A stretch of 64,000 nucleotides of DNA, from assembly GCA_028455995.1 (NCBI GenBank), contig JABELC010000005.1, positions 2,108,001 to 2,172,000 of the forward strand, read 5' to 3'. The notes under the pieces are model-generated. The model was given only the letters and a program-made list of their open reading frames with translations. It did not search any database and was not told the origin of the DNA. Shown here in pieces: positions 11,056 to 22,313 of the stretch (position 1 is the stretch's first letter; each line of letters opens with the position of its first letter). The position numbers and the translations under genes were made by a program. The DNA is from Scleromitrula shiraiana. Taxonomy: Eukaryota; Ascomycota; Leotiomycetes; Helotiales; Sclerotiniaceae.

Positions 11056-11223
11056 TATATAACCTTAACCTTACATCCACGATATGCTATACCATATATA
11101 ATATAATAATTCCGTCTCGCTATTAACATGATAATAATAATCATCTATCCTATCTTTCCTTTCCTACCAATTTCATTCCCAACACCTACCTACCTCTACC
11201 TGCCTCCACTGACCTAATAATAG

Positions 11224-11254
11224 CCATCCATCCATCCATCCATCCATCCATCCA
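11224..11254. repeat. (CATC)7 microsatellite
   Basis: About seven perfect CATC units lie close to the 3' end of creC. Confidence 0.9.
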
Positions 11255-11338
11255 TATTCAACCCACGCCACCAACCCAAACGATCCACCCAACAAACACA
11301 TTATATCCAAAACCAGCACAAACAAACCCAGGAGAATA

Positions 11339-13788
11339 TTAAGAAGTAGATTGCACCATACTTTCATCCTCATTAACGCCATCTTTCGGTCTATCCCAAG
11401 TTCTAATATGTCCTATTCACATTTCGTATTCATATCAGTCTTCCATCCCTAATCTCATAATCTCATAATCAAAGCATTGCTTGTTCTGCAAAAAGCAAAG
11501 TAAAACAAGAAAGAAGAGGAGGAAGAAGGGGAAAGGAAAGTAAACTCACCACTTTTACAACTAGTAATAATCGCATCTTCTGTAAAATCCAACCAACACA
11601 ACGGATCCTCGCTAACCGATTTCGAATCATGCCCTTTCGCATCCGGATCATCGTGTGCCAAGGGGGGATTTGGCGGATACACCAATACAGGAGGTAACAT
11701 GGCGATGTTAGCGCGAGGTTCTACGGGATGTCCGACTACATCTGTGTGTTCCTGTTGTTGGGATGTGGTGGAGAGATTCGAGTTAGAGCGGAGTCGACTA
11801 GTTGCCGTTTCTGCAGTTTCGACTCGTTGGAGGGAGCCGGGGAATCGGGATGATATGCTTCCTCTTTGGCGGACGGAGGCCTAGGGGTTTATGGATCAAT
11901 TATGGGTTACTTACTTATAACGATGGGCTTAGCTAGATACTTACGGCTTTGGGACGATGTAACATTCCGACGCTGAAATCCCATAGAAGAAGTTTGGCAT
12001 CTTCGCCTACGCTGCCGAATCGATAGTTTCGATCATCGCAGCGCCAGGGATCAAAACAGACGGCTGTTACCCAAGATTGATGACCTTGACAGCGAGCCAC
12101 GATGACGGATTCTGCGACTGACCAGATGGATACGAGATCGTCTTGGCCACCTGTAAGAACATATTTACCATCAGGTGACCAGCAGACACATGTGAGACCA
12201 CCGTAGTAACTTGAGTAGAGATCAAGTAATCTAGTTTTGTTAGAATGTGATATATTTGGTATATCAAAGGGAGGAATTAGCTCACTGCTCTTTTAAATAG
12301 TCAATGATTCTTAAAGTTCCATCTTCAGATACAACAGCCAAATGACGATTATCAGGAGAGAAAGCAAATGCATTGATTCGTTGGTTTGATAGTTTCCAAA
12401 ATGAAACTGGGTTGAACTTTTGATTCTTGGAATGTACTGATTTATCAATATGGAGTTTGGCAGTCGGATCTATACCACCGTTTGGTTGAGGGTTACCATT
12501 ATTCTCCGCTGTATTCTCTTCTGGTAGAAAAGCTGCATCGTCCTTTTCCTTGTCATATACTACAAGAGAACCATCCATATGTGCAGCAAGGAATAAGTTT
12601 TCCGAACCGGGGATCCATCGAATTTCGGAAACCGGCGTTGAATTTATGATTCCCTATAAATGTTAATACCATGCGAATTTCTACATTATTAGGTATTACT
12701 TGCATTTTTGTTCAATCGAGCATATTTCTGTGACATAGGTTCAAGCCAAATAATCTCCCCAGTAGAAAATCCCATAATGATATCAACATGATTCGGAGCC
12801 TTTGTGACTGGATTGATGTCATGACAAAGACAGTGGCCTTTCGTGAACAGAATTTTGAAGAGGTGCTCTTGCTGTTGCGGAGGTTAGTGCTAATCTTTCA
12901 CGATATACACTCAAACACACCTTATTAGGGGATGATAGATCCAACCATTGAAATGCTCGGTTAATGTTTGCGAATGCAAAATAACCATCAGCCGGACGCT
13001 CTTGTAACCTTTTAGCCAAATTCTCATGGACAATACATCTAGAGATAAACGAAGAATTGCTCTTCACAAGACCGTTCTTTGGCTTTCGACGTTTTCCTGC
13101 ATCTTTACTAGACACCGATAGCATGGAATTTCCCTCTCCAAAAGCAGGAGCTGACCCTATAGATACTGTCGCCCTCGCGCTACCATTGACTGAAGTTCCT
13201 CCACCATCACTACTGCCAGGCATCTGATCTGCAGAGTTGCGATTCTCATATGGATGTTCTTGTATACTCGATTGGGCTAAGCCAGACCTTGAACTGCTTT
13301 TGTTTGTATCCAGTCTATAGAGATTAGGTGCTGAGGATTTCGAGCTAAAGGATAGAAGGGAAAGTTTGGTTCCGGAGGTCGCAGGCTGAGGGGTTGTTGC
13401 TAGTGGGTTCACATTCAATACGGGCGTATCGGAAGGATGAGGAGGGGGGGTCGCAAGCCATAAGTCGTCTCTCAATGTGTATGTTCCTATCATATAACCT
13501 TAGCATGCAATCTCCTGGGCGCATAGCAGCAAATCGTACCCTCTCCGACAAGTAATTGAGTTAGCGACCCTTCGGGGTGCTTAAGGATATTATTTGTTTC
13601 GATCATCGGCGGAGCCATGCCATTTTGAATAGCGATATTGTTGTAGGCTGCGGTGGAGGGGTATCTTGGAGGTGGTGGTAACACACTGCTTGGGAGAAGG
13701 GGGCCATCAGTTATCTGTGCACGAGTCCACGAGACTTACTTTGGGTAAATTGTATAAATATAGTGTTCCGTATGTATACTCACAACAT
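11339..13788 (-). CDS. creC: Catabolite repression WD40 protein CreC
   Basis: CreC is the WD40 partner of the deubiquitinase CreB in carbon catabolite repression; the human counterpart is WDR20. Minus-strand exons are 13788..13784, 13685..13540, 13486..12921, 12871..12704, 12653..12286, 12230..11945, 11880..11550 and 11412..11339, giving 647 residues. The first coding exon is only ATGTT, and splicing gives MFVLPPPPRY. The Pro/Ser-rich N-terminal part is followed by CIVHENLAKRLQERPADGYF and FQWLDLSSPNK. WD repeats include GFSTGEIIWLEP, HMDGSLVVYDKEKD, FSPDNRHLAVVSEDGTLRII, WSPDGKYVLTGGQDDLVSIW and GHQSWVTAVCFDPW. The end is GHIRTWDRPKDGVNEDE and QSTSS. The intron 12654..12703 has a GC donor (GCAAGT); only this choice keeps the family sequence in frame (LNKN-GIINSTP). 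The gene is divergent from GEM1. Confidence 0.93.
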
Positions 13789-14612
13789 GACTGCTATATG
13801 GTATCTGCGTATCGCAGATCGGCCTCAGGTTAATCTAGAGTTCGGTAAAATAGATTGATTACTTCTTAAGTGGACAGAAAGCAGAAGATACAACAACAAT
13901 GTTATATTGAAGTTTGATGTTCCTCAACGTTCCTCAAGAATACCTAATAGGTAATAAGAACGATTGAAGCTGCAGGTACAGAAAGTGTGGGGTAATATGC
14001 TTGTAATAAGAGACTTGTATGTGTATAGGGTGAATATATTGATTGTAAACACAAATCGAGGAGGCGATATATGTATAGTAGTTAAGTTGTATGATTTCAA
14101 TGCACCGAATACATTTAGATGTTTGCAATGATTGTGGGAGAATACAATTATGGTATCCAACGCCGACGTCTTGCTTTCTATCTTGCATCTCTAGTACGTA
14201 ATTTCAGAGCTTATTTGGGGCTTTTCCTCAACTCACGATGCACTAATGTATGCTAAACGTGGAGAAGATTCATCGCCTAGAACTGATATGGTCATGATAA
14301 TCCGAGATGGCAAAAGACAAACGAATTGATTGTTCCATTTTTCTTCCTCAAACAAGCATCACCTCATATAATCGCGGCTTTTGAAAAGCTTCAGGAAGTG
14401 CTAATAAATGCAAATATCCCAGTACTATAGCCACTCCCTTTATATTAAGTGGCATATATTCGATAAGCTTCAGAGCTATCCATAATCTTCCATCCTGTCG
14501 CAGGGATGAAATAGCCTCGTCACACAAGGCTACAAACATGGCTACAGGTCAGTATATCAGTATATAAATTTCATTCTCCAGACTTCCGCCCTTCAACTTT
14601 AACTAACTCATT
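13789..14612. promoter_or_regulatory. Divergent upstream region of creC and GEM1
   Basis: This 824-bp interval lies between the creC and GEM1 start codons. It is A+T-rich and must hold both promoters. A 63-codon minus-strand ORF at 14348..14539 starts with ATG but has no recognisable feature, and I do not call it a gene. Confidence 0.55.
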
Positions 14613-16505
14613 ATGAATACACCAGTAAGAGTTTGCGTTTGCGGAGATGAAGGAATTGGGAAATCTAGTCTCATCACATCACTTGTTAAAGATGTCTTTG
14701 TGACGAACAAAATCCAAGCCGTCCTCCCTCAGATCACAATTCCTCCAAGTATTGGTACACCGGAGAACGTAACTACAACTATTGTCGATACATCAGCATT
14801 ACCTCAAGAACGAAATGCCCTACGAAAAGAAATAAGGAAATCGAATGTTATACTTTTGGTGTATTCGGATCATTACAGTTATGAACGAGTGGCTCTGTTT
14901 TGGATGCCATACTTCCGCTCACTGGGTGTGAATGTACCGGTGGTACTATGCGCCAATAAATCAGATTTGACCACAAATGGGAGTACAGCACAGGTTGTGG
15001 AGGATGAAATGTTGCCAGTCATGGCGGAGTTCAAGGAAATAGACTCATGTATACGGACGAGTGCTAGGGAACATCATAATGTCAATGAAGTTTTCTTTCT
15101 GTGTCAAAAAGCTGTGACACATCCAATTGCACCTCTCTTCGACTCTAAAGAAGGCAATCTAAAACCGGCATGTGTAGCAGCATTGAACAGGATATTTTAT
15201 CTGAATGACAAGGATCAGGATGGATATCTGAACGATCAAGAACTGCAAGACTTTCAAGCCAAGTGTTTTGAAAAGCCTCTTGCTCCAAACGATTTAGAGA
15301 ACATTAAGGTTTCAATTAGCAAAGCATGCCCAGACTCTGACATGGAAAAGGGCATTAATCGAAAAGGTTTCATACATCTCAATAAGATATTTGCAGAAAA
15401 GGGAAGACATGAAACTATATGGATTATCTTAAGAAAATATCATTACACTGATAGCTTGAGTTTGAAGGAAAGTTTCCTCCATCCTAAACTTGAGATTCCT
15501 GAATATGCTTCAGCAGAACTAAGTCCTGCCGGATATCGATTTTTCGTCGACCTATTTCTCTTGTTTGACAAAGACAACGATGGTGGTCTAAACGATAACG
15601 AATTAGATGCTCTATTTGCACCGACTCCCGGACTTCCTCAATATTGGCTCGAATCGTCGTTTCCATCTTCCACTGTCCGCAATGAAGCAGGACACATAAC
15701 ACTTCAAGGATGGCTAGCTCAATGGAGCATGACAACATTCGTCAGCCCCACTACCACTCTCTCCTATCTCGCCTATCTCGGCTTCGAACCCACACAATCC
15801 GGTCCCCGTTCTTCCACCACCTCCGCGCTTAAAATCACCAAACCCCGCAAGCGACGTCGTCGACCCGTTAGAACCGAGCGCAACGTTGTCCTCTGCTACG
15901 TCCTCGGAGCCTCCAACTCCGGTAAATCCTCCGTCCTTGACGCCTTCCTTAATCGACCCTTCGACACCCTCTACCGTCCCACCATCAAACCCCGCACCGC
16001 CGTCAATAGCGTTGAACTCCCCGGCGGCAAACAATGCTACCTAATCCTCGAAGAACTCGGCGAACTGGAGCCCGCCATTCTAGAAAACCGCGCCAAATTA
16101 GACGCGTGCGATCTCCTCTGCTACACATACGATTCCTCCGACCCCGACTCCTTCTCCCACATCGTGCACCTCCGACAAAAATATCCCCACCTAGAAGAAC
16201 TCCCCGCCATCTGCACAGCCCTAAAAGCCGACCTAGATAAAACAACTCAAAGATCTGAGACTCAACCAGATGAATATACAGCTGGTATGAATATGAACGC
16301 TCCATTGCATGTAAGTGTCACGTGGAATAGTATAAGTGAATTATTTGTGACGCTTGCGGAAGCGGCTACGAATCCCAGTGTGGCGTTTCCGAAGAGTGAG
16401 GAGGAGGCGCCGGATAGGACGGGGGTTTATATTGCTGTGGGAGCGACGGCTTGTGCGCTTTTGGCGGCGGGAATGATTTGGAAGAGGACGGTTAGTTTGG
16501 GGTAG
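14613..16505 (+). CDS. GEM1: Mitochondrial Rho GTPase GEM1 (Miro)
   Basis: Gem1 is a tail-anchored outer-membrane GTPase that controls mitochondrial shape and inheritance and is linked to ER-mitochondria contact sites. It is an intronless gene of 630 residues, the usual family length. Order of domains: N-terminal GTPase with GDEGIGKSS (about residues 10-18), DTSA and NKSD; EF hand with NDKDQDGYLNDQE (about 197); a second EF hand with FDKDNDGGLNDNE (about 318); second GTPase with GASNSGKSS (about 432); and a C-terminal membrane anchor (about 604-622) followed by WKRTVSLG. The start ATG gives MNTPVRVCVCGDEG and is the first available. The second GTPase half is C-rich on the coding strand, and the last 200 bases turn sharply G-rich. 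Confidence 0.96.
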   Translation: MNTPVRVCVCGDEGIGKSSLITSLVKDVFVTNKIQAVLPQITIPPSIGTPENVTTTIVDTSALPQERNALRKEIRKSNVILLVYSDHYSYERVALFWMPYFRSLGVNVPVVLCANKSDLTTNGSTAQVVEDEMLPVMAEFKEIDSCIRTSAREHHNVNEVFFLCQKAVTHPIAPLFDSKEGNLKPACVAALNRIFYLNDKDQDGYLNDQELQDFQAKCFEKPLAPNDLENIKVSISKACPDSDMEKGINRKGFIHLNKIFAEKGRHETIWIILRKYHYTDSLSLKESFLHPKLEIPEYASAELSPAGYRFFVDLFLLFDKDNDGGLNDNELDALFAPTPGLPQYWLESSFPSSTVRNEAGHITLQGWLAQWSMTTFVSPTTTLSYLAYLGFEPTQSGPRSSTTSALKITKPRKRRRRPVRTERNVVLCYVLGASNSGKSSVLDAFLNRPFDTLYRPTIKPRTAVNSVELPGGKQCYLILEELGELEPAILENRAKLDACDLLCYTYDSSDPDSFSHIVHLRQKYPHLEELPAICTALKADLDKTTQRSETQPDEYTAGMNMNAPLHVSVTWNSISELFVTLAEAATNPSVAFPKSEEEAPDRTGVYIAVGATACALLAAGMIWKRTVSLG

Positions 16506-17193
16506 TTTGGTGAGAGGGAGGGAGGGAAAAGGTTATGTGTTATGAATATGAATTTATATGAATTTTGTCTTGGATGTTGTGGATTGAGGTTGAGGATTTG
16601 GTGTCACTGGATATACCTTTTGATCAATGATACCCGCTCTTATCATGCATACATTTGGATATTGAAGACCTCTGATTTGCTTTATCTTCCATTGTGATCA
16701 CAAATAGATGACTATCAGGTGAAAGATTGTGGCATTTGAAAGTCCATCGGCACATACAGATGTCAAAACATGTAAACCTTAATACTCGGTCTAACTTCAC
16801 CTAAACATCTTCACTGAGGAGCAGACACAGGGTGCATAAAACGGACATACAGTAGAGAGAAGACATTTTCAAATTATTTTCCTAATCAAATCCCTATGTA
16901 GACGTAAGCTCAGTTAAGCAATCCGTCCCCGGATGAAAATTCTAACTTGAATGGTAAATGTCCGCAGTGAGGAAATGTTTCGCAGGAATGTTGAATATGG
17001 AAAAAAGAAACTGATATAGCCGTTGAGAAGTAGAAAAGAAATCGGATATCGTGTTAAGGAAGATTGTGTCTTGAGCAGCTATGTATAACATATATTGCAT
17101 TAGTCAGTTGTGTTTCGAGGGATAGAAAAGCTGCTTCAATTGATTGCATAGCGATTGTATCTGTGGAATACTTACTTGGATGAGACTTTTCGT
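16506..17193. other. Convergent 3' spacer between GEM1 and the broken BTB gene
   Basis: A+T-rich DNA in which I see no gene, repeat array or RNA gene. Confidence 0.5.
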
Positions 17194-18169
17194 TTACTCA
17201 ATGAGTGTGATTTCATCATAGTTCGGTTGCTCATTGCTTGGTAGTGTACCCTCGCGAGACTGGTTTTTGCCGGATTCGTCCTCGTCTGCAGCAGGTTTAT
17301 TTTGGATCTTCCTCAGGAAGCTTCTCTTCATCTTCATCTTCCTACTCATAATATTTCTTCGGATCGCGCAGGGGGTTTGCTATCCATGTTGGATGACGTT
17401 GTAACGGAGGGGAAATATTATCATCGGGGATGTCCATTTCAGGAGGTATCAATAAATCACGGACAGGGCGTTTGAGAACTCGACTCATAGCGTTTAAAAC
17501 TTCAGCGTGCATGAATTTTGGAAGGTCATCCGTAATGGAATGGTGGATAGGGATCCGTGGAGCGATTTCCCAGATAACAACATCGATGATAAATTTACGC
17601 AGCAGGCTCTTGTCATTTGTACTTGTTCATACGAGTTCGAAATGTTTATAGCAGAGATAATAATTTGTTTAGTAGAGATCATCGTAAAGCTTCTCAATGC
17701 ATTGGTTCATGAGGGGATAAATGCGGACTTCTTTGGCAAAAAGATGAAGCCATAAGAGATTTGTTATTCGAGCCTCGTCGTCTGTTCCACTATCGATGCT
17801 TTCGGTCTCGGCATTTTCAGATGGCTCGTAATCGCTATCCACTTCATCGGAATTATCCTCTTCGTGCTGGCCGTATGGCTTCAGACTTTGATTGCAAGCA
17901 TCGTCAGTCTTCTTCTTGTTGACTTCCATAGAATCACGGTCGTCGAAGGGCTTGCCGTTATCGAGTCGTTGTGTGTAGAGCCAATGGTAAAACAACTTAA
18001 AAACATCAATCTCCAGGCCAGAAATCTCCAAAGTTTCAATATGAATTCCTTCATGATCAGAACTTAACATCTCCTTGAAGCATGTAGAGTAATGACAGAG
18101 AAGATCTTTATGGACGCCAAAATCTTGTAGAGGTTCTCCAACTTGAATATGCACAATAGCCATCGCCAT
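17194..18169 (-). pseudogene. BTB/POZ-domain gene with C-terminal half broken by stop codons
   Basis: From ATG 18169 the frame encodes 166 residues of a fungal BTB/POZ protein: IVHIQVGEPLQDFGVHKDLL, LFYHWLYTQRLDNGKPFDD, an acidic Ser/Glu insert, and LLWLHLFAKEVRIYPLMNQC. It stops at TAA 17671-17669. The same frame then continues to look like the family's C-terminal part (TSTNDKSLLRKFIIDVVIWE; HAEVLNAMSRVLKRPVRDLL) but passes TGA 17629-17627, TAG 17344-17342 and TAA 17299-17297. A further acidic tail ending NYDEITLIE lies one base out of frame and stops at about 17194. No GT donor near 17671 can splice the first stop out. The gene is either decaying or now makes a BTB-only protein of 166 residues. 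BTB proteins often act as adaptors or transcription cofactors; no specific role is claimed. Confidence 0.6.
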
Positions 18170-19269
18170 GATGCTTGATTATGTTAACCAGATTCCATTG
18201 GATAAACGAACTGCTTTGAGCAATCGAAGATACAGTGTCTTCAAATATGAGCATGAAAAATAAAGAAATTCTACGATAGTTATTTGGGTAGTGCTTGCAA
18301 AATGGTATTTGCTTCCATGGTTGCGAGGGTAATGTTGAGACAAGCTGGAAGATGTTATTGAAGAGAAACCTCTATACTAACTTATAAGTTCACGACAGTA
18401 AAGGAAGCTTTGAGGGAAAATCAAGAAGAGAAAGGTTCAAAGGTGATGAGTTGATGTGGGGGGGGGAAGAGACATAGAGACCCAGTTCAGAGACTTCAGA
18501 TAAATAATAATATCATCCATATTGATCGAATACTCACGGCCACAGTAGGGGGGTTCCAAGCATGCAAGATAGCTGTTGCAGGTACTAGATACTAACTTAC
18601 TACAATTAGTATGTTAGATTTGGAGGAAGATAGGAAAGTATCAACAGAATAAAGACGATTTAGAAGAAGGTAAGAAGGTAAGAAGGTATGTACTAGTATT
18701 AATAATAAATCTTGAAGGTATTGATATAATGGATGGATGGATGCTTACTGATTAATAAATCATATGTTACAAGAAGGATTTAGGACAGAGGTACGTGACG
18801 AGATACGTGACGAGGTACGTGACGAGCGGCATAAAAGAATAATAAATAATGTCTCTTTTCTTTTACCTTATTACCTTAGTACTTAGGTTTTCAAATTAAT
18901 TAATAAATTCGAAGCCTTGCCGCTATGATAGATTCATCCCCATTTCATTCAACCTTATTAGTTATTACTTACTTAACACCACCACCAAAACCACTACTAC
19001 CTAAAAAGTAAACATCCTTCCTACCCTTAGAACCTCCTACATCAACCAAAAAGAGAATCCAAAAGAAAAGAAAAAACCAAAAACAAAAACCAAAAAAAAA
19101 GGAGAAATAATTTCTTGATAACTCTTTTCCTTCTCATCTTCATCTAATTAATTTCAACAAGATCGTCCTTACCCTCTACTAAATCTCAAATCGCATAGAA
19201 AATTTCACTCCTCGACGCTTTCCTTATCTGAACTTTCAACGCAATTACTGCCGCCTCCTTCTGTGAATT
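18170..19269. promoter_or_regulatory. Divergent upstream region of the BTB gene and the DUF2433 gene
   Basis: A 1.1-kb A+T-rich interval with short homopolymer and AAGGT repeats and one 12-bp tandem repeat at 18792-18827 (listed separately). The long C/T- and A-rich leader from about 18960 to 19260 looks like the promoter and 5' UTR of the plus-strand gene. Confidence 0.55.
18792..18827. repeat. Three tandem 12-bp units TACGTGACGAGR
   Basis: Units start at 18792, 18804 and 18816 and differ only at the last base (A, G, C). Each carries an ACGT core and a TGACG half-site of the kind bound by bZIP proteins. A regulatory role is inferred from position only. Confidence 0.8.
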
Positions 19270-21779
19270 ATGGCTAATACTGTAAGTCATTTCACAAGTA
19301 CAGAACAGCTTTCATAAACCCACTCAACTTCTCTGATTTCTTTCCATTCCCTTTACTTCATTCACTGTACTCTATTGCGAATTCAATAATTAAAAAGACG
19401 AAGAAGAAAGTGATACATTAGCCATGGTAGCTTCTGTTCTTATTGGAAAGCCTGCCAGCTACTCCTCTGTCTTCCAGAAATTTCCATTACAACAACAATC
19501 AAAGCTAACAGATCCAATGTTCCAGCAACGACCACCACAACCACTCAGTTATAACCAAGCTTATATGCCAAACGGTGCTGTTGGGGGTCATACTGGTATT
19601 CCACCTGGAGCTACCCCATTACTCCCAAACAATGGCAGAATTATACAAACTGGAGGCGTAAGAGTTTTGTGTGTTGCAGACGTACGAGGTGAGCTTAACA
19701 TGAAGGATTTCTACCATCAGGCCGCGCTGACGAGTTTAAGGAAACTTAAGATCACTTAATGAACTCGCAAAGCAAGCACGCGCAGATCACATTATTCATA
19801 CAGGAGATTTTGGTTTTTATGATGACACCTCTCTGGATCGCATTGCAGAAAAGTAATGTTGACAGGTACCTTGGTGACTTGAGTACTTACTAATAATTAA
19901 TTTTTCTAGGACCCTCAAACACGTAGCTCAATATTCTCCACTGATCTCAGAAGCCACGAAGAAGGCAATCGCGGCACCAGGCGGCCCAGTAAAATCCAGA
20001 TTCAACCCCATCGATCTCCCGCTTTCCGAACTACCACAATTCTTAAATGGCAGCCTCAAGCTTGATGTACCAGTTTATACAGTCTGGGGTGCTTGTGAGG
20101 ATGTACGGGTTCTTGAAAAATTCAGATCTGGAGAATACAAGATCGACAAACTTCACATTATTGATGAAGCACGATCAATGCTCTTGGAGATTGGTGGTGT
20201 TAAATTACGATTGCTAGGACTCGGTGGAGCTGTCGTCATGCACAAACTGTTTGATAATGGTGAGGGCCGAACTACAATTGCTGGTGGACAGGGAACTATG
20301 TGGACTACACTACTTCAGATGGGTGAACTGGTAGATACGGCCAATCGCGTATACGACCCCACCGAAACTCGAGTATTCATCACCCATGCATCCCCAGCTC
20401 GCGAAGGCATCTTGAACCAACTTTCGGTTACATTGAAGGCCGATTTCTCGATATCTGCAGGTTTACATTTCCGATATGGAAGCTCTTACAATGAATTCAG
20501 TGTCAACCCTACATTAGATCATTACCGAGGGAAACTCGCAGCATCCAAAGCCTCTTTCTATGACGTATGGGACACTGTTAAGAGCGAGGTTCAGCCCGCA
20601 ATCGCACAGAATGAAGCTCAACAGAATCTCCTCAATAATGCTCTTGGTATAGTAGAGAAGATGCCAAGCACTGCACATGGAGGCAATCCTTTCGGTGGCC
20701 CAGTCGGTGGCTCTAATGCTGCTACTATTGGTCAAGTTGATGAGAGTGCTTTCAAGAATATGTGGAACTTCAACTTGGCTGATGCTGCCTTTGGATGGTT
20801 AGTTTTGGAAGTTCAGGATGGCCGTATCGGCACAGAAATGCGAGCTCAAGGATTTAACTTCGCTCATCGAGGCGCAAAACAAAATCCAACCCAAGTCAAC
20901 CAACAACAGCAAGCGCAAGCTCCAGCTCCAGCTACCGGTTCAGCCACACCTGGATCAAGTCAGAATCTTGTAGCCACAGCACCACCTACCGGCCCTGCTC
21001 AGCGTTCACCGGCTGCGCAACCTCCTGCGCAACCATTCAGTCAACGTGGACCGAACCAGCAGCAAGCTAGAGCCCCTGCAGGCCCTGAACGTACAGCAGA
21101 GTCTCCAGCTCCATTCCAAGGCAAACCTGCCACACCTCAACCAACCCAGAATAATGTCGCCAGTCTACCATCCACGAAAGAAAATGAGAAGACTCCTGCT
21201 GCTGCCACAAATGGAACCTCAACAAATGGACCTGATGCCACTTCGCCAGCATCGAAGACTCCAACTGAGCCAATAATCGGTCTCTTCGTTATGAACGTAA
21301 CTTCCGACGAGGCAGTTCGCGAGTTATTTAGTGATGAGGATAAGGCGAAGATTGTGCGAATTGAGAAGTGGGGTACTTCTAATAAGGTTGCTGTCCTCAA
21401 GACAATTGAAGAACGAGATGCCGTTCTAGCTCGTTTACCCGACGAGTTCAAATCACGATCGGGCGAGGATCGCAGTCGACCTTTGGTTAAGATATTCCAA
21501 CAAAGAGATAATAAATCATACACCTCAAGCCGTGGTGGTGCTGGCAATTGGGGAAGTAGCAGAGGCGGTAACAGTAACGCTCCACGAGGTGGATATGGAA
21601 GCGGAGGTGCAAGTGACAGTGAAGGCGGACGCGGTGGACGAGGAGGTCGAGGAGGACCCCGAGGTGGCCGAGGAAATGATCGTGGTAGCAGAGGTGGTCG
21701 CGGACGAGGTGGCTTCAAGACTGAGGGTGGATCATCACCTGCACCTGCTTCTGCAACCCCAGCTGGAGGCGACTCTTGA
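19270..21779 (+). CDS. DUF2433 family protein: phosphoesterase-like domain with RRM-like region and RGG tail
   Basis: This is a fungal family of unknown function. Preferred exons are 19270..19281, 19478..19688, 19741..19852 and 19910..21779, giving 734 residues and starting MANT-KFPLQQQSKLTDP. An alternative start at ATG 19424 (context GCCATGG) needs no first intron and replaces MANT with 18 other residues. The core resembles calcineurin-like phosphoesterases: VLCVADVRGNLRSL, HTGDFGFYDD, VWGACEDVRVLEK, ITHASPAREG and GLHFRYGSS. Two usual metal-ligand positions look changed (DxR for DxH; GACED for GNHE/D). A Gln/Pro/Ala-rich linker follows, then an RRM-like block (LFVMNVTSDEAVRELFSDED to NKVAVLKTIEERDAV), then an Arg/Gly-rich tail of about 60 residues. 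This suggests an RNA-binding protein with a possibly inactive phosphoesterase fold. Confidence 0.8.
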
Positions 21780-22313
21780 TTTACGATGATGTCCGATATC
21801 GATATTATACCGACATTTCCTTTTGCTTTCTTCACAAAAGCCATATTTCTCGTACATCTTCTTAATGCTCACTTGTAGTGAACGGAAGATATTTTAAAGG
21901 CCTATTAGTATTTGGGCTTTCTCAAAAAAACAATTAAGTACCTCTTTGTGATCTGGGCTGGAGTGGAGTTCGACTGCTTATGCTTCACCATTTTCATGTG
22001 CAGGCGATGCTAGCTACCATTTTCTTCCTCTCTGTACTTTTGATAGCCTTTGATCGATTTCGCATCATCGATTATCTCGAACGAATAGCGTTGCACATGT
22101 ATTCTAGCTTTTTGCCAGAAAAACAAGGAACACTGGCTGGTGGTTGTCGTTGCAGCATAGAAAAATACCATAAATTCATCATTGTAATTCTATATGCAAT
22201 TGTGTTTCTTCAAATTTGATTCGTGAAGATACTTGGAGGTATCGTATCAAATCCAACATTACAAGTACAATTATGATGATACATTTCTACCTCGATTTGA
22301 AGACTTACTCTTC
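21780..22313. other. Convergent 3' spacer between DUF2433 gene and COQ5
   Basis: Convergent 3' flanks. A 79-codon ORF at 21980..22219 has hydrophobic stretches but no family features and lies in expected UTR; I do not call it. Confidence 0.5.

Larger units (their letters stand above)
10335..11338. other. Convergent 3' spacer between alanine aminotransferase and creC
   Basis: About 1 kb of convergent 3' flank with several tandem repeats and no supported gene. G-rich sequence continues from the end of the upstream CDS to about 10400. Confidence 0.6.

Noticed and set aside
10883..11080. Lys-rich minus-strand ORF
   Set aside because: It is a translation of the (TTC)n microsatellite at 11001-11055.
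13490..13684. creC start at 13684
   Set aside because: That codon is GTG, not ATG; splicing from the ATGTT exon gives a proper start in the same frame.
14348..14539. 63-codon minus-strand ORF starting with ATG upstream of GEM1
   Set aside because: It has no recognisable motif and lies in the expected promoter/5' UTR; length alone is not evidence.
21137..21844. 235-codon minus-strand ORF rich in Pro and Arg opposite the DUF2433 gene
   Set aside because: It is a shadow of the RGG and Pro/Ala-rich coding sequence on the plus strand.
21980..22219. 79-codon ORF with hydrophobic stretches after the DUF2433 gene
   Set aside because: It sits in expected 3' UTR between convergent genes and has no family features.
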